A stretch of DNA of 15,642 nt from Ga0074130 sp035492055 (GCA_035492055.1 DATJJR010000082.1:1-15642), one strand, 5' to 3'. Counted from the stretch's first letter, positions 1 through 7,931 are shown. Program-made: numbers and translations. The notes: a model not told the origin generated them from the letters alone.

Positions 1-324
1 GCCGAAGAATTCATCAAACTCGGTTTCAAGCTGGGTTTTGGTGGTGCCATGACCTGGGCGCGCGCATTGAAAATTCGGGAATTGGCAGCGACATTGCCGT
101 TGGAAGCCATTGTGCTGGAAACGGATTCTCCCGATATTCCACCAGAATGGCTGGGCAATGACGGGCGCAACGAGCCCGGTGAATTGCCGCGGATTGCTGC
201 AGTACTGGCTGAGTTACGGGGTGTGTCGGTCTCCGACGTGATTGTGCAAACCACGCTGAATACCGAGGTTGCACTTAAGCTGCCGTGGCGGCTCCAGGTT
301 AGCGACGATAGCGTCAGAAAATGA
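1..324 (+). CDS. TatD family metal-dependent hydrolase, C-terminal part (5' end outside window)
   Basis: The reading frame is open from the first base and ends at TGA 322-324, so only the last 107 residues are present. TatD-family enzymes are TIM-barrel metal-dependent hydrolases, several of which act as 3'-5' DNA exonucleases or deoxyribonucleases in the cytoplasm. The family-typical segment is visible: a Gly-rich strand (FGGAMTWARALKIRE), then LETDSPD, whose aspartate is a metal ligand in the family, then a proline-rich PPEWLG stretch and a GELPRIAAVLAELRGVS helix resembling the usual NxPxxLxxVxxxxAxxxG closing region. The last few residues (VSDDSVRK) are a non-conserved tail. It lies 109 bases upstream of the cyclase gene on the same strand. 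Family assignment is good; the exact orthologue cannot be named without the N-terminal metal-binding residues. Confidence 0.88.
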   Translation, partial: AEEFIKLGFKLGFGGAMTWARALKIRELAATLPLEAIVLETDSPDIPPEWLGNDGRNEPGELPRIAAVLAELRGVSVSDVIVQTTLNTEVALKLPWRLQVSDDSVRK

Positions 325-433
325 ATCGCTTATTCGGCCGATCACTGAACCAACGATAGTTTCGTTAGACTTAAGGGCAGGAGAGTGGTATCCGTCGATA
401 AAGGGGATGACGGAGCTTCACGAAGGACTACGG

Positions 434-1837
434 ATGAGATTCTCTCCACGTAATCTGTCACTGCGCGGCAAGTTGATCCTGTGCCTGTTGGCAACATCGA
501 TGCTGTCATGCATTGTCGTCGGTGGTTTTGCCTACTGGCAGCTGATGCAAAAGTTCGACGACATGGTGCGCCAAGAGTCGGCGCGGCGTTTCAGCGCTGA
601 TGTCAGTGATTATTTCCGTGTCTATGGGAATTGGGAAACCGGCATACGGCGCGAGGATTTTCACGCCTTCGCGGAGCGCCGGGCCAGATTACTCGGGCGT
701 TTACCGCGCAGTTCGACACTGAGCGATCCAACCAGCGGTACAGAACGAACGCCAGCATTTCCGGACCTTACGCCAGACACGCTGCACATGGCGCCGTTGC
801 CAGCCGATGTCCCGGTTTCAGTACCGCGGCCACCGCAAACGGGGGATGGCCACCCCGTGCCGCCGTTTCGCTTCTATCTGTTTGATGCGCAGTTCCGTTC
901 TCTGATCAAGCTCGCACCTTACGAGATTGGCGACATAGTACGATCGTCAGATCGAGACAAACTGGTTCCCATCGAGTCCGGCGGCCGTATCGTCGCGCAT
1001 TACGTGCCCGATGGCTCGCCGAACTATTCTGAGCGAGATCGAAGCTACCTTGTCGCCATGCGTGATGCACTCATTCTCGGCAGTGGTGTCGGCATTGGGG
1101 TCACGCTTTTGCTCGGCTTTGTGCTGGGATCTCGCCTGGGGCGCGCATTGAAAAAACTGACCCGTGCGGTGCGGGCAATGGGCGTCGGTGATCTGCATCA
1201 AAAGGTCGATGTTGCATCGAACGACGAAATCGGTGTGCTCTCGCGGACCTTCAATCGCATGAGTGCCGAGCTGGCGAAGAAGTACGAGGAGTTGAAGCAG
1301 TCTCATGCGCGCATTGAAAAAATGGCCGCGCAATTGCGCGAGCTCAGCATTCGCGATGCACTGACGCAATTGCACAACCGGCGCTACTTTGATGAACACT
1401 GCATGCGGCTCTTCGATCATGCCGTTCGTTACCAGCGGCCATTCAGTGTGTCGCTGGCCGATATCGACCATTTCAAGCAGATCAACGACACCTATTCGCA
1501 CGCAGTGGGCGACGAAGTGCTGCGGCGCATCGGCGAAATTCTCAGCAGCAAGGTGCGTTCGGTCGATCTGGTGGCGCGTTATGGCGGCGAGGAGTTTGTC
1601 ATTGCCTTCCCGGAAACGGATTCACACGGCGCCGTGGACAGCTGTGAATCGCTGCGGCAACGCATCGAATCACATCCATGGCACGAGGTACATCCCGATC
1701 TGCGCGTGACGGTGAGTATCGGTGTCTGCAGCGACGCGACGCTCAAGGATTTTCGCGCCATGTTGAAGATTGCTGACGAGTTACTGTATCGCGCCAAGCA
1801 TGAGGGCCGCAATCGCGTTTGCACCCAGGTGGACTGA
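434..1837 (+). CDS. Membrane diguanylate cyclase: periplasmic sensor, HAMP, GGDEF
   Basis: Predicted inner-membrane diguanylate cyclase (467 aa) making cyclic di-GMP from two GTP. I choose ATG 434 because GAAGGA at 422-427 lies 6 bases upstream; the same frame is open further upstream (ATG 407 and a non-ATG start near 269), but these lack a placed Shine-Dalgarno and would put a long charged stretch before the first membrane helix. In order: transmembrane helix about 13-37, a periplasmic region about 38-210 that is Pro-rich around 120-145 and matches no sensor domain I recognise, a second helix about 212-235, a HAMP linker about 235-289, and a GGDEF domain about 301-467. The active-site loop is GGEEF (384-388). 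RSVD (375-378) sits five residues before it, the spacing of an inhibitory I-site, so product feedback is expected. DIDHFKQIND and the closing SIGV and ADELLYRAKHEGRNRV blocks are intact, so the enzyme should be active. No EAL domain follows. Confidence 0.93.
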   Translation: MRFSPRNLSLRGKLILCLLATSMLSCIVVGGFAYWQLMQKFDDMVRQESARRFSADVSDYFRVYGNWETGIRREDFHAFAERRARLLGRLPRSSTLSDPTSGTERTPAFPDLTPDTLHMAPLPADVPVSVPRPPQTGDGHPVPPFRFYLFDAQFRSLIKLAPYEIGDIVRSSDRDKLVPIESGGRIVAHYVPDGSPNYSERDRSYLVAMRDALILGSGVGIGVTLLLGFVLGSRLGRALKKLTRAVRAMGVGDLHQKVDVASNDEIGVLSRTFNRMSAELAKKYEELKQSHARIEKMAAQLRELSIRDALTQLHNRRYFDEHCMRLFDHAVRYQRPFSVSLADIDHFKQINDTYSHAVGDEVLRRIGEILSSKVRSVDLVARYGGEEFVIAFPETDSHGAVDSCESLRQRIESHPWHEVHPDLRVTVSIGVCSDATLKDFRAMLKIADELLYRAKHEGRNRVCTQVD

Positions 1838-1852
1838 CATATTCATATATCA
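1835..1852. other. Imperfect AT-rich inverted repeat after the cyclase stop codon
   Basis: The 18 bases TGACATATTCATATATCA read nearly the same on both strands (14 of 18 positions symmetric) and include the cyclase stop codon. The repeat is followed by more AT-rich sequence up to the peroxiredoxin ribosome site. It could be an operator for the downstream gene, a weak hairpin at the 3' end of the cyclase mRNA, or chance in AT-rich DNA. No T-run follows directly, so I do not call it a terminator. Confidence 0.25.
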
Positions 1853-1935
1853 AAAACGTCTCATATTTTGTCTATGTATCGTGGTAATTTCACATAAGCA
1901 ATTCACTCGGCCGTTCGTTCAATCACCCTCATAAA

Positions 1936-1941
1936 AAGGAG
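1936..1941 (+). promoter_or_regulatory. Ribosome binding site of the peroxiredoxin gene
   Basis: AAGGAG lies 6 bases before ATG 1948. It is close to a consensus Shine-Dalgarno and fixes the start of the peroxiredoxin gene, consistent with a highly expressed protein. Confidence 0.8.
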
Positions 1942-1947
1942 ACAACC

Positions 1948-2586
1948 ATGTCACTCCGACTCGGCGACATCGCCCCCGATTTCGAGCAGGATTCAAGCCT
2001 CGGCAAGATCAAGTTTCATGAATGGCTCGGCAATGGCTGGGGCGTTCTTTTTTCTCATCCGGCTGACTTCACGCCGGTCTGCACGACCGAACTTGGCCTG
2101 ACCGCCAAGCTCAAGGGTGAGTTCGAAAAGCGCGGCGTCAAGGCCATTGCACTATCGGTCGACCCGGTTGATTCACACAAGAAATGGATTGCCGATATTG
2201 AGGAAACCCAGAGTACCGTGGTCAATTTCCCGATCATTGCCGACGCCGACCGCAAAGTGTCCGAGCTGTACGACATGATTCATCCGAACGCCAATGCCAC
2301 GCTGACCGTGCGTTCGCTGTTCATCATCGACCCGAACAAGAAGATTCGTCTGATCATCACCTATCCGGCGAGTGCCGGCCGCAACTTCAATGAAGTGCTT
2401 CGTGTGATCGATTCACTGCAACTAACCGACAGCCACAGTGTTGCCACGCCGGGTAACTGGCAGGATGGTGACGACGTGGTCATCGTGCCTTCACTGCAGG
2501 ATCCTGAGGTGTTGAAGCAGAAGTTTCCCAAGGGCTACAAGGCTGTGAAGCCGTATCTGCGCATCACGCCGCAGCCGAATAAGTAA
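1948..2586 (+). CDS. Peroxiredoxin, one-Cys Prx6 type
   Basis: Cytoplasmic thiol peroxidase (212 aa) that reduces hydrogen peroxide and organic hydroperoxides. The peroxidatic site PxxxTxxC is seen as P38, T42 and C45 in HPADFTPVCTTELG, and the catalytic arginine is R122 in TLTVRSLF. C45 is the only cysteine in the protein, so there is no resolving cysteine and recycling must use an external thiol. The long C-terminal part after residue 150 (DSLQLTDSHSVATPGNW, then a VIVPSLQDPEV block) is typical of the Prx6/1-Cys class and separates it from the shorter AhpC and Bcp types. Length agrees with the family. It stands alone on + between the cyclase and a terminator, with a 110-base AT-rich upstream region that probably holds its own promoter. 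I could not identify an OxyR site with confidence. Confidence 0.95.
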   Translation: MSLRLGDIAPDFEQDSSLGKIKFHEWLGNGWGVLFSHPADFTPVCTTELGLTAKLKGEFEKRGVKAIALSVDPVDSHKKWIADIEETQSTVVNFPIIADADRKVSELYDMIHPNANATLTVRSLFIIDPNKKIRLIITYPASAGRNFNEVLRVIDSLQLTDSHSVATPGNWQDGDDVVIVPSLQDPEVLKQKFPKGYKAVKPYLRITPQPNK

Positions 2587-2607
2587 GCGACCGAGCGATA
2601 CAGACTC

Positions 2608-2645
2608 AAAGGCCGTCGGGTGAGAACCTGGCGGCCTTTTGTTTT
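2608..2645. terminator. Hairpin terminator downstream of the peroxiredoxin gene
   Basis: AAAGGCCG (2608-2615) pairs perfectly with CGGCCTTT (2632-2639) and is followed by TTGTTTTA. The 16-base loop can form a short internal stem of its own. It is a good Rho-independent terminator on + for the peroxiredoxin gene. The convergent chloride channel gene on - ends at 2644, so the same hairpin may also stop that transcript, though the T-run in that direction is short. Confidence 0.8.
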
Positions 2646-3972
2646 ATTCGTTCAGATTCTTGTTTGGTGATGATGCATGCAGCTTGGGTAGCCAGCCATG
2701 CGCCAGCGTTTGATACAGCTCGGGACTGAAGCGCGAACTGACGGCGCGGGAAATCAAGGCAATCGCCATCAGGCTGATCACCATCTCGTGATTGTCGATC
2801 ATTTCCATCACGATCACGGCCGATGTAATCGGCGATTGCGTCACGGCGGCGAGGAGGCCAGCCATGCACAGCGCGATGACGGTGACGGTTCCCGAAGTTT
2901 CACCCAGCAGGCGCGCCACATCCGCCCCCAGCGTTGCACCAACGGCGAGCGTTGGTGCGAAGATTCCACCCGGAATGCCTGAGTAATAACTGACCAGTGT
3001 CGACAGAAAGCGCACTACCGTGGCATACCAAGGTGTATCTGCCGAGTTGTTCACCAAGGCCGAGGCGACGTTGTAGCCGCTGCCGAAAGCGATGCCGCTG
3101 CTGAGGCAACCGAGGATGGCAACGATAAGGCCGCAGACACCGGCGAAACGTACCGGATACCTGCGGCGCCACAGCCAGATTTTGTTGAAGGCGCTACGTT
3201 GCGGCCACAGCATGAGGCGACTGAACAAGCCGCCGACAATGCCGCACAGTACGCCACCGACGATGACAAGCATCACGATTCCATGTGACGTCGGCGTGGA
3301 TTTTAGTTCGCCGAAATAATGGTAGTTGCCGAGCAGGGCAATGGAAATGAGGCCGGACAGGATCACCGTGCTGATGAGTACGCCGCTGGTACGTGTTTCC
3401 AGGCGCCGACCAAGCTCTTCCACCGCAAAGACGATGCCGGCGAGAGGGGTGTTGAATGCGGCGGCGACGCCAGCGGCACCGCCGGCCAGAATCAAATCGG
3501 AAGCGCGCAAGGCGCGACTGTGCGGTAGAAAACGGTGTGCTGCATGCATGATCGAAGCCGCGACCTGCACTGACGGGCCTTCACGACCCGCCGCAAAGCC
3601 GCCAACCAAGGCCACCGCACCCGCAATGATCTTGCCAACTGCAATGCGCAAGGACACGAGTTTGCTGACATCGCCATCCCGTGTTGCTGCGATGCGGGTA
3701 GCGGCAATGACTTGAGGAATGCCGCTGCCCTGTGCGGCAGGAAACCAGCGTACCGTCATCCATACCGACAACATGCCGAGGACAGGCGTTAACAGTAAAG
3801 GCAACCAGGGCCAGTGCTCTGCGACATGCAGGAAGAGATCCAGGGACAGCTCGGCCAGTTTGGCGAAACCTGTGACCACCAGCCCAGCGGTCAACGCTGC
3901 GAGCCAGAGCGTGATGCGCGTACGCCAGCGCATCTGACTGAGCGACGACCGAAGCGGGAAGGTGAGACGCAT
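2644..3972 (-). CDS. ClC family chloride/proton antiporter
   Basis: Polytopic inner-membrane ClC protein (442 aa from ATG 3972; E. coli ClcA is 473). Three ion-pathway signatures are intact: GSGIP at about 82-86, GREGP with the gating glutamate at about E131, and GIPGGIFAP at about 330-338. The internal proton-transfer glutamate is also kept in FAVEELG (about E186, equivalent to E203 of E. coli ClcA), and a tyrosine in the final helix region (SPELYQTLA) matches the anion-coordinating Tyr445. Together these predict a coupled Cl-/H+ exchanger, not a passive channel. No CBS domains follow. In other bacteria such exchangers support acid resistance. The start is uncertain: an in-frame ATG at 4017 would add 15 residues, but a TATAAT box at 4001-4006 (minus strand) lies between the two and favours 3972. 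Neither start has a good Shine-Dalgarno. Confidence 0.93.
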   Translation of the reverse strand: MRLTFPLRSSLSQMRWRTRITLWLAALTAGLVVTGFAKLAELSLDLFLHVAEHWPWLPLLLTPVLGMLSVWMTVRWFPAAQGSGIPQVIAATRIAATRDGDVSKLVSLRIAVGKIIAGAVALVGGFAAGREGPSVQVAASIMHAAHRFLPHSRALRASDLILAGGAAGVAAAFNTPLAGIVFAVEELGRRLETRTSGVLISTVILSGLISIALLGNYHYFGELKSTPTSHGIVMLVIVGGVLCGIVGGLFSRLMLWPQRSAFNKIWLWRRRYPVRFAGVCGLIVAILGCLSSGIAFGSGYNVASALVNNSADTPWYATVVRFLSTLVSYYSGIPGGIFAPTLAVGATLGADVARLLGETSGTVTVIALCMAGLLAAVTQSPITSAVIVMEMIDNHEMVISLMAIALISRAVSSRFSPELYQTLAHGWLPKLHASSPNKNLNE

Positions 3973-4000
3973 GATGCAATCATTAGATGCAGTAGTGGCA

Positions 4001-4006
4001 ATTATA
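4001..4006 (-). promoter_or_regulatory. Probable -10 box of the ClC gene
   Basis: Read on the minus strand these six bases are TATAAT, a perfect -10 consensus. Transcription would begin about 3993 and give a leader of about 20 bases to ATG 3972. The -35 region 17 bases further up is poor. The box lies in the narrow divergent region shared with the pseudouridine synthase gene. Confidence 0.5.
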
Positions 4007-4053
4007 ACGAACGCCATGTGGCCGGCTGGAGGAGGGCAGGTACACTCACGCCC

Positions 4054-4992
4054 GTGACCAGGCCTTTACCTTCTCCTCTGCCGCATCGCGACGGCGTTGC
4101 ACCGAGCTATGCATGGCTGCCTGCGGGCGATTGGCGCATATTGCTCGACTGGCTTGTCGCGCGCTTTCCTCATGTTGGCAAGGCCATCATGCTTGAGCGT
4201 CTGCAGCGCGGCGAAATCGTCGATGAAGCCGGCCGTATCATGACAGCCGACACGCCCTATCGTGCCGGCTCGCGCATCTGGTACTACCGCGAGGTGCCGG
4301 CCGAGACACCGGTACCGTTCACCGAAAGTATTCTTTATCGCGATGAGCGCCTGCTCGTCGTCGACAAACCACATTTTCTGGCCACCACGCCAGGTGGGCG
4401 TTATTTACGAGAAACGTTGCTCGCACGCCTGCGCGAAAAACTGGATCTGCCGTACCTCACGCCGATTCACCGTCTTGATCGCGAGACTGCTGGTGTTGTG
4501 CTGTTTTGCCTGCATCCACCGAGTCGCGGGGCATACCAGCAGTTGTTCGAGCAACGGTCTGTGCAGAAGGTCTATGAAGCGAGTGCGCCGTTCCGCGCCG
4601 ATCTCGAGTTGCCGCATGTTCATCGCAGCCTGTTGCGTGAAGGTGCGCGAAATGGCGAGCGTTTTTTCACAATGCAGGAAATGCCTGGAGCGCCGAACAG
4701 CGAAACACGTATTTCGCTGATTGAACAGCATGGCAATCTCGCGCGCTATCGTCTCGAACCGCATACCGGCCGCAAGCATCAACTGCGCGCGCATATGGCT
4801 GCGCTCGGTATCCCGATACTCAACGACCCGTGGTACCCGGTAGTGACCGAAGACAAGGGAGACGATTTTTCCAAGCCCTTGCAATTGCTGGCGCGGGAAA
4901 TCGAGTTTATCGATCCGATCGGCGGTGGGGCACGACGTTTCGAAAGTGGCTTGTGCCTGATGCCGCTCGATTCACTCATGCAGCCGGTTTGA
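4054..4992 (+). CDS. RluA-family pseudouridine synthase
   Basis: RNA pseudouridine synthase (312 aa) that isomerises uridine to pseudouridine in rRNA or tRNA in the cytoplasm. The catalytic motif HRLDRETAG is present with the nucleophilic aspartate at about D142, and the conserved GRKHQLRAHMAALG block near residues 237-250 matches the family's GRxHQxRxH element. An N-terminal region (MTRPLPSPLPHRDGVAPSYAWLP) with a following S4-like helical stretch and a LVVDKP strand completes the RluA architecture. The GTG start at 4054 is chosen because the protein then begins with the MTRPLP sequence I associate with this subfamily. The in-frame GTG 4018 is possible, and a GGAGGAGGG run at 4027-4035 is too far (18 bases) from 4054 to be a classical ribosome site. 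It is divergent from the ClC gene. The target uridine cannot be told from sequence. Confidence 0.92.
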   Translation: MTRPLPSPLPHRDGVAPSYAWLPAGDWRILLDWLVARFPHVGKAIMLERLQRGEIVDEAGRIMTADTPYRAGSRIWYYREVPAETPVPFTESILYRDERLLVVDKPHFLATTPGGRYLRETLLARLREKLDLPYLTPIHRLDRETAGVVLFCLHPPSRGAYQQLFEQRSVQKVYEASAPFRADLELPHVHRSLLREGARNGERFFTMQEMPGAPNSETRISLIEQHGNLARYRLEPHTGRKHQLRAHMAALGIPILNDPWYPVVTEDKGDDFSKPLQLLAREIEFIDPIGGGARRFESGLCLMPLDSLMQPV

Positions 4993-5022
4993 AACTGGGG
5001 TATGGACAATTTGGCATAGTGC

Positions 5023-5036
5023 GCCGTCTAAACGGC
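5023..5036. other. Small hairpin before the copper cassette
   Basis: GCCGT (5023-5027) and ACGGC (5032-5036) form a 5-bp stem with a CTAA loop, between the pseudouridine synthase stop and the DUF2946 start. There is no T-run, so it is not a clear terminator. It could be a leader structure or operator for the cassette, or chance. Confidence 0.25.
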
Positions 5037-5075
5037 CACTGAACTACAGATCGCTTGCTGATAAACTCGGCTCCC

Positions 5076-5486
5076 ATGTTCTCCAACCACGCCCTGCGTC
5101 GTACCAGCCTGCTGGCACTTTTCGTGCTGCTGTGGGGGCTTGTTTTTCCTGCACTGGCAAATGCCGGGGTTGGCAATGCAGGCAACGTGTGGGCGGAAAT
5201 CTGTACGGCCCAAGGTGTTCAGAAAGTTCAACTGGCGCCCGGCCAGTCGGATGGACAAGCGGGTAACCCGATCAACCAGGGACCTGCCCAGCATTACATG
5301 GCGCATGGCCACTGCGTGCTGTGTTGCATCGGTGGCAGCCTGCCGATAGCGGATGTTGCGTTGCTTCCGGTTGCCCTGGAAGTTCAGGCTCATCGCATTG
5401 TTTTCCCTGCGCTCGACAGCGCTGTTCCACAGTCTGTCGTTTTACTCAATGCGCCACCGCGCGCGCCACCGTTTTTCATTCTCTGA
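5076..5486 (+). CDS. DUF2946 family protein (copper cassette)
   Basis: Small secreted or membrane-anchored protein (136 aa) of the DUF2946 type, with no established biochemical role. A signal-peptide-like segment (RRTSLLALFVLLWGLVFPALANA, here given as residues 8-30) would send it to the periplasm. The family pattern is present: EICTAQG with C43, then a metal-ligand-rich cluster HYMAHGHCVLCC with H73, H77, H79, C80, C83 and C84. A Pro-rich hydrophobic tail (NAPPRAPPFFIL) closes it. DUF2946 genes are, to my knowledge, often beside copper-type TonB receptors, and here the receptor and a YcnI-type copper protein follow. That supports a metal-binding accessory role, which is inference. ATG 5076 is the only ATG before the signal segment (TTG 5055 is in frame) and it lacks a strong Shine-Dalgarno. 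Confidence 0.8.
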   Translation: MFSNHALRRTSLLALFVLLWGLVFPALANAGVGNAGNVWAEICTAQGVQKVQLAPGQSDGQAGNPINQGPAQHYMAHGHCVLCCIGGSLPIADVALLPVALEVQAHRIVFPALDSAVPQSVVLLNAPPRAPPFFIL

Positions 5487-5510
5487 ATTGCCGCACTGAC
5501 GGCTGATTCA

Positions 5511-5542
5511 ACGATGCATCGTGAGCTGATGCGTCTTCAGCT
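5511..5542. promoter_or_regulatory. Palindrome and stem-loop ahead of the TonB receptor gene
   Basis: ACGATGCATCGT (5511-5522) is a perfect 12-base palindrome. It is directly followed by AGCTGA (5524-5529) and TCAGCT (5537-5542), a 6-bp stem with a 7-base loop. Both lie in the 123-base gap between DUF2946 and the receptor. No T-run follows. They could be a dimeric regulator site and a processing or attenuation hairpin that sets receptor expression apart from DUF2946. Confidence 0.35.
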
Positions 5543-5609
5543 GTTACCGGTTCATGCGCCATGTGTGATCACGTGGCTGTGAACGACATCCGCAGAATGA
5601 GAAACATCC

Positions 5610-7928
5610 ATGTATCGAGTCAAAGCAGGTCTCGGCGCATTGTGTTGTGCCCAATGCATGTCGGGTTTTGCCGCCGAAGCGGCCGAACCCGCTACCTTGC
5701 CGACTGTTGAAGTACAAGCGCCGACCGGGCAATCTTCCACCCAGAAATATCAACTTCCCGTTACCACTGAAAGCCTTGACAGGGCCGGTATCGACGATAC
5801 CGTCAACATGGTGACGACCGACGATGCTTTCAAATATCTGCCCAGCATTTCGATTCGCAAGCGCAACAATGGAGATACACAATCGCCGATGGCGACACGA
5901 ACGTCCGGGCTCGGACAAAGTGCACGCAGCCTGATCTATGCCGATGGCGTTTTGTTGTCGGCCTTGATCGGCAATAACAACACCAATGCATCGCCACGCT
6001 GGGGCATGGTTTCGCCGGAAGACATTGCACGTATCGACGTGATGTACGGGCCGTTCTCGGCTGCATATCCGGGAAACTCCGTTGGTGTCGTGGCTGAAAT
6101 CACGACGCGCATGCCGACACAGTTCGAGTCGTCGATCAAGACCTTGGGTGCAAGCCAGGACTTCGATCTGTATGGCACGCACAAAACCTTCAATACCGGC
6201 GAAGTATCGGCATCGCTTGGTAACCGTATCGATGATCTGTCCTGGCGTCTGAGCATCAATCACCTGGACAGTCAGAGCCAGCCGCTGACACTGGCGACGG
6301 CATCGCCTACCGCATCGGCAGCGATAGCCACCGTCACCGGCGGCTATACGGCGACCGACAGAAACGGCAAACCGATACTGGTATTCGGTGCCGGCGGCAT
6401 GGAGCACAAGCTGCAAGACACTTTGAACGCGAAGCTCGCGTATGACGTAACGCCGGGCTGGCAGGTAGCCTATACGGCTGGCGTGTTCCAGAACAACACC
6501 CATGCGCAAATGCAGAACTATCTGACCAATGCTGCGACGGGTGCGCCGCTTGCGACGGGAACTTCCTCGACGATTGTCAATTTCGGCGGAACGAATTACA
6601 GCTTGAGTCCGACCAGCCTGTCGAACGGCATGTACACCTTCGATGAGCTGCATTTGATGCAGGCGCTCTCGCTGAAGTCGAACACGCAAGGCGAGTGGGA
6701 CTGGGAAGCCATCATCAGCAATTACGACTACCTGACCAGCGATCAGCGTGCGCCCGGCAACTACGCCGCTGCATTCAGCAATGGCAGCGGCAACCGGACC
6801 GACATGTCCGGTACCGGTTGGAGCACGCTCGATCTCAAATCGATCTGGCGCCCGGAATGGGCAGAAGGGCGACATCAATTCAGCTTCGGCTATCACTACG
6901 ATCGCTACATGCTGTCGAGCAACACCTACAGCACCAGCAATTGGCAGTCTGGCAGCAATGGCAGCTTGAATGCGCTGTCGAAAGGAAAGACCGAGACTCA
7001 GGCCGTGTGGTCGCAGGATGCATGGAAGTTCGCGCCGGACTGGAAGCTCACCTTGGGTGGCCGCTATGAACAATGGCGCGCTTTCGATGGCTATAATTTT
7101 GCGACCAGCGGTTCGATCAATACGGTGCAACCGGATTTGTCGACGTCGGCTTTTTCGCCGAAGGCTTCATTAGCCTGGGCGGCGACCGATAACAGTCAGA
7201 TCACTGCATCGCTGGGCAAGGCGTATCGTTTCCCGACGGTTTCCGAGCTGTACCAGATGGTCACGACCGGTACGACGCTGGGTGTGCCGAATCCGAACTT
7301 GAGGCCCGAGCGTGCCTTGTCTGCTGAGCTGGCCTACGAATATTTCGTGACGGGCGGCAAGTACCGTGTATCGCTGTTCCAGGAAAATTTGTCCGACGCG
7401 CTGATTTCATCTACCGGTGTACTCGGCAGCGGATTCGCTTCGTTTGTGCAGAATGTGGATTCGGTGCGTTCCCGCGGCGTCGAGATTACGGGCCGGCAGA
7501 ATGATGTGCTTTTGCGTGGCCTCGAATTGTCGGGCAGCGTGACTTACGTGAACTCGGTCATTCTGTCCGATCCCGGCTTCCTCAACTCAAGTGGCATACC
7601 CACCAATATTGCCGGCAAGCAGACGCCGAACATTCCGACCTGGCGCGCCACGATGGTGGCGACGTACCGGCCGGACGACCGTTTGGCCGCGACGGTGGCC
7701 GGTCGCTACAGCGGACGTGTCTGGTCGACACTCGACAATTCGGATATCAACGCCAACACCTACACCGGCTTTTCGCAGTACTTCGTTGTCGATACGCGGC
7801 TCAGCTACAAATTCGACAAGCAGTTGAGCGGTGCCATCGGCATCGACAATCTCAACAACCGCCAATACTTCCTGTACCACCCGTTCCCGCAACGTACTGT
7901 TGTAGCTGAACTGCGGGTTGGTTTCTAA
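5610..7928 (+). CDS. TonB-dependent outer-membrane receptor, probably copper uptake
   Basis: Outer-membrane receptor (772 aa) that imports a ligand using energy from TonB-ExbBD. The N-terminal segment (about 1-24) looks like a signal peptide, unusually Cys-rich (CCAQC). A short PTVEVQAP stretch near residue 32 is a plausible TonB box. A plug domain spans about 40-170: it includes KYLPSISIRKRNNG, a SLIYADGVLLS strand and MYGPFSAAYPGNSVG, the usual plug hallmarks. The remainder is a beta-barrel of alternating strands ending in RVGF, with the terminal phenylalanine typical of BAM substrates. Size fits the family. YcnI/DUF1775 starts 14 bases later, certainly in the same transcript, and DUF2946 precedes it. 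That context points to copper or a copper complex as the ligand. The sequence alone cannot exclude a siderophore. No FecR/sigma pair is nearby. Confidence 0.92.
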   Translation: MYRVKAGLGALCCAQCMSGFAAEAAEPATLPTVEVQAPTGQSSTQKYQLPVTTESLDRAGIDDTVNMVTTDDAFKYLPSISIRKRNNGDTQSPMATRTSGLGQSARSLIYADGVLLSALIGNNNTNASPRWGMVSPEDIARIDVMYGPFSAAYPGNSVGVVAEITTRMPTQFESSIKTLGASQDFDLYGTHKTFNTGEVSASLGNRIDDLSWRLSINHLDSQSQPLTLATASPTASAAIATVTGGYTATDRNGKPILVFGAGGMEHKLQDTLNAKLAYDVTPGWQVAYTAGVFQNNTHAQMQNYLTNAATGAPLATGTSSTIVNFGGTNYSLSPTSLSNGMYTFDELHLMQALSLKSNTQGEWDWEAIISNYDYLTSDQRAPGNYAAAFSNGSGNRTDMSGTGWSTLDLKSIWRPEWAEGRHQFSFGYHYDRYMLSSNTYSTSNWQSGSNGSLNALSKGKTETQAVWSQDAWKFAPDWKLTLGGRYEQWRAFDGYNFATSGSINTVQPDLSTSAFSPKASLAWAATDNSQITASLGKAYRFPTVSELYQMVTTGTTLGVPNPNLRPERALSAELAYEYFVTGGKYRVSLFQENLSDALISSTGVLGSGFASFVQNVDSVRSRGVEITGRQNDVLLRGLELSGSVTYVNSVILSDPGFLNSSGIPTNIAGKQTPNIPTWRATMVATYRPDDRLAATVAGRYSGRVWSTLDNSDINANTYTGFSQYFVVDTRLSYKFDKQLSGAIGIDNLNNRQYFLYHPFPQRTVVAELRVGF

Positions 7929-7931
7929 AAT

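Noticed and set aside
269..433. Longer start for the diguanylate cyclase overlapping the TatD gene end.
   Set aside because: No ribosome site precedes the upstream starts, whereas GAAGGA is properly placed before ATG 434, and the added residues overlap the TatD frame.
5544..7130. 528-codon open frame on the minus strand opposite the TonB receptor gene.
   Set aside because: It is antisense to a clear receptor, its composition is rich in Arg, Cys and His as expected for a mirror frame of a GC-biased gene, and it shows no domain.
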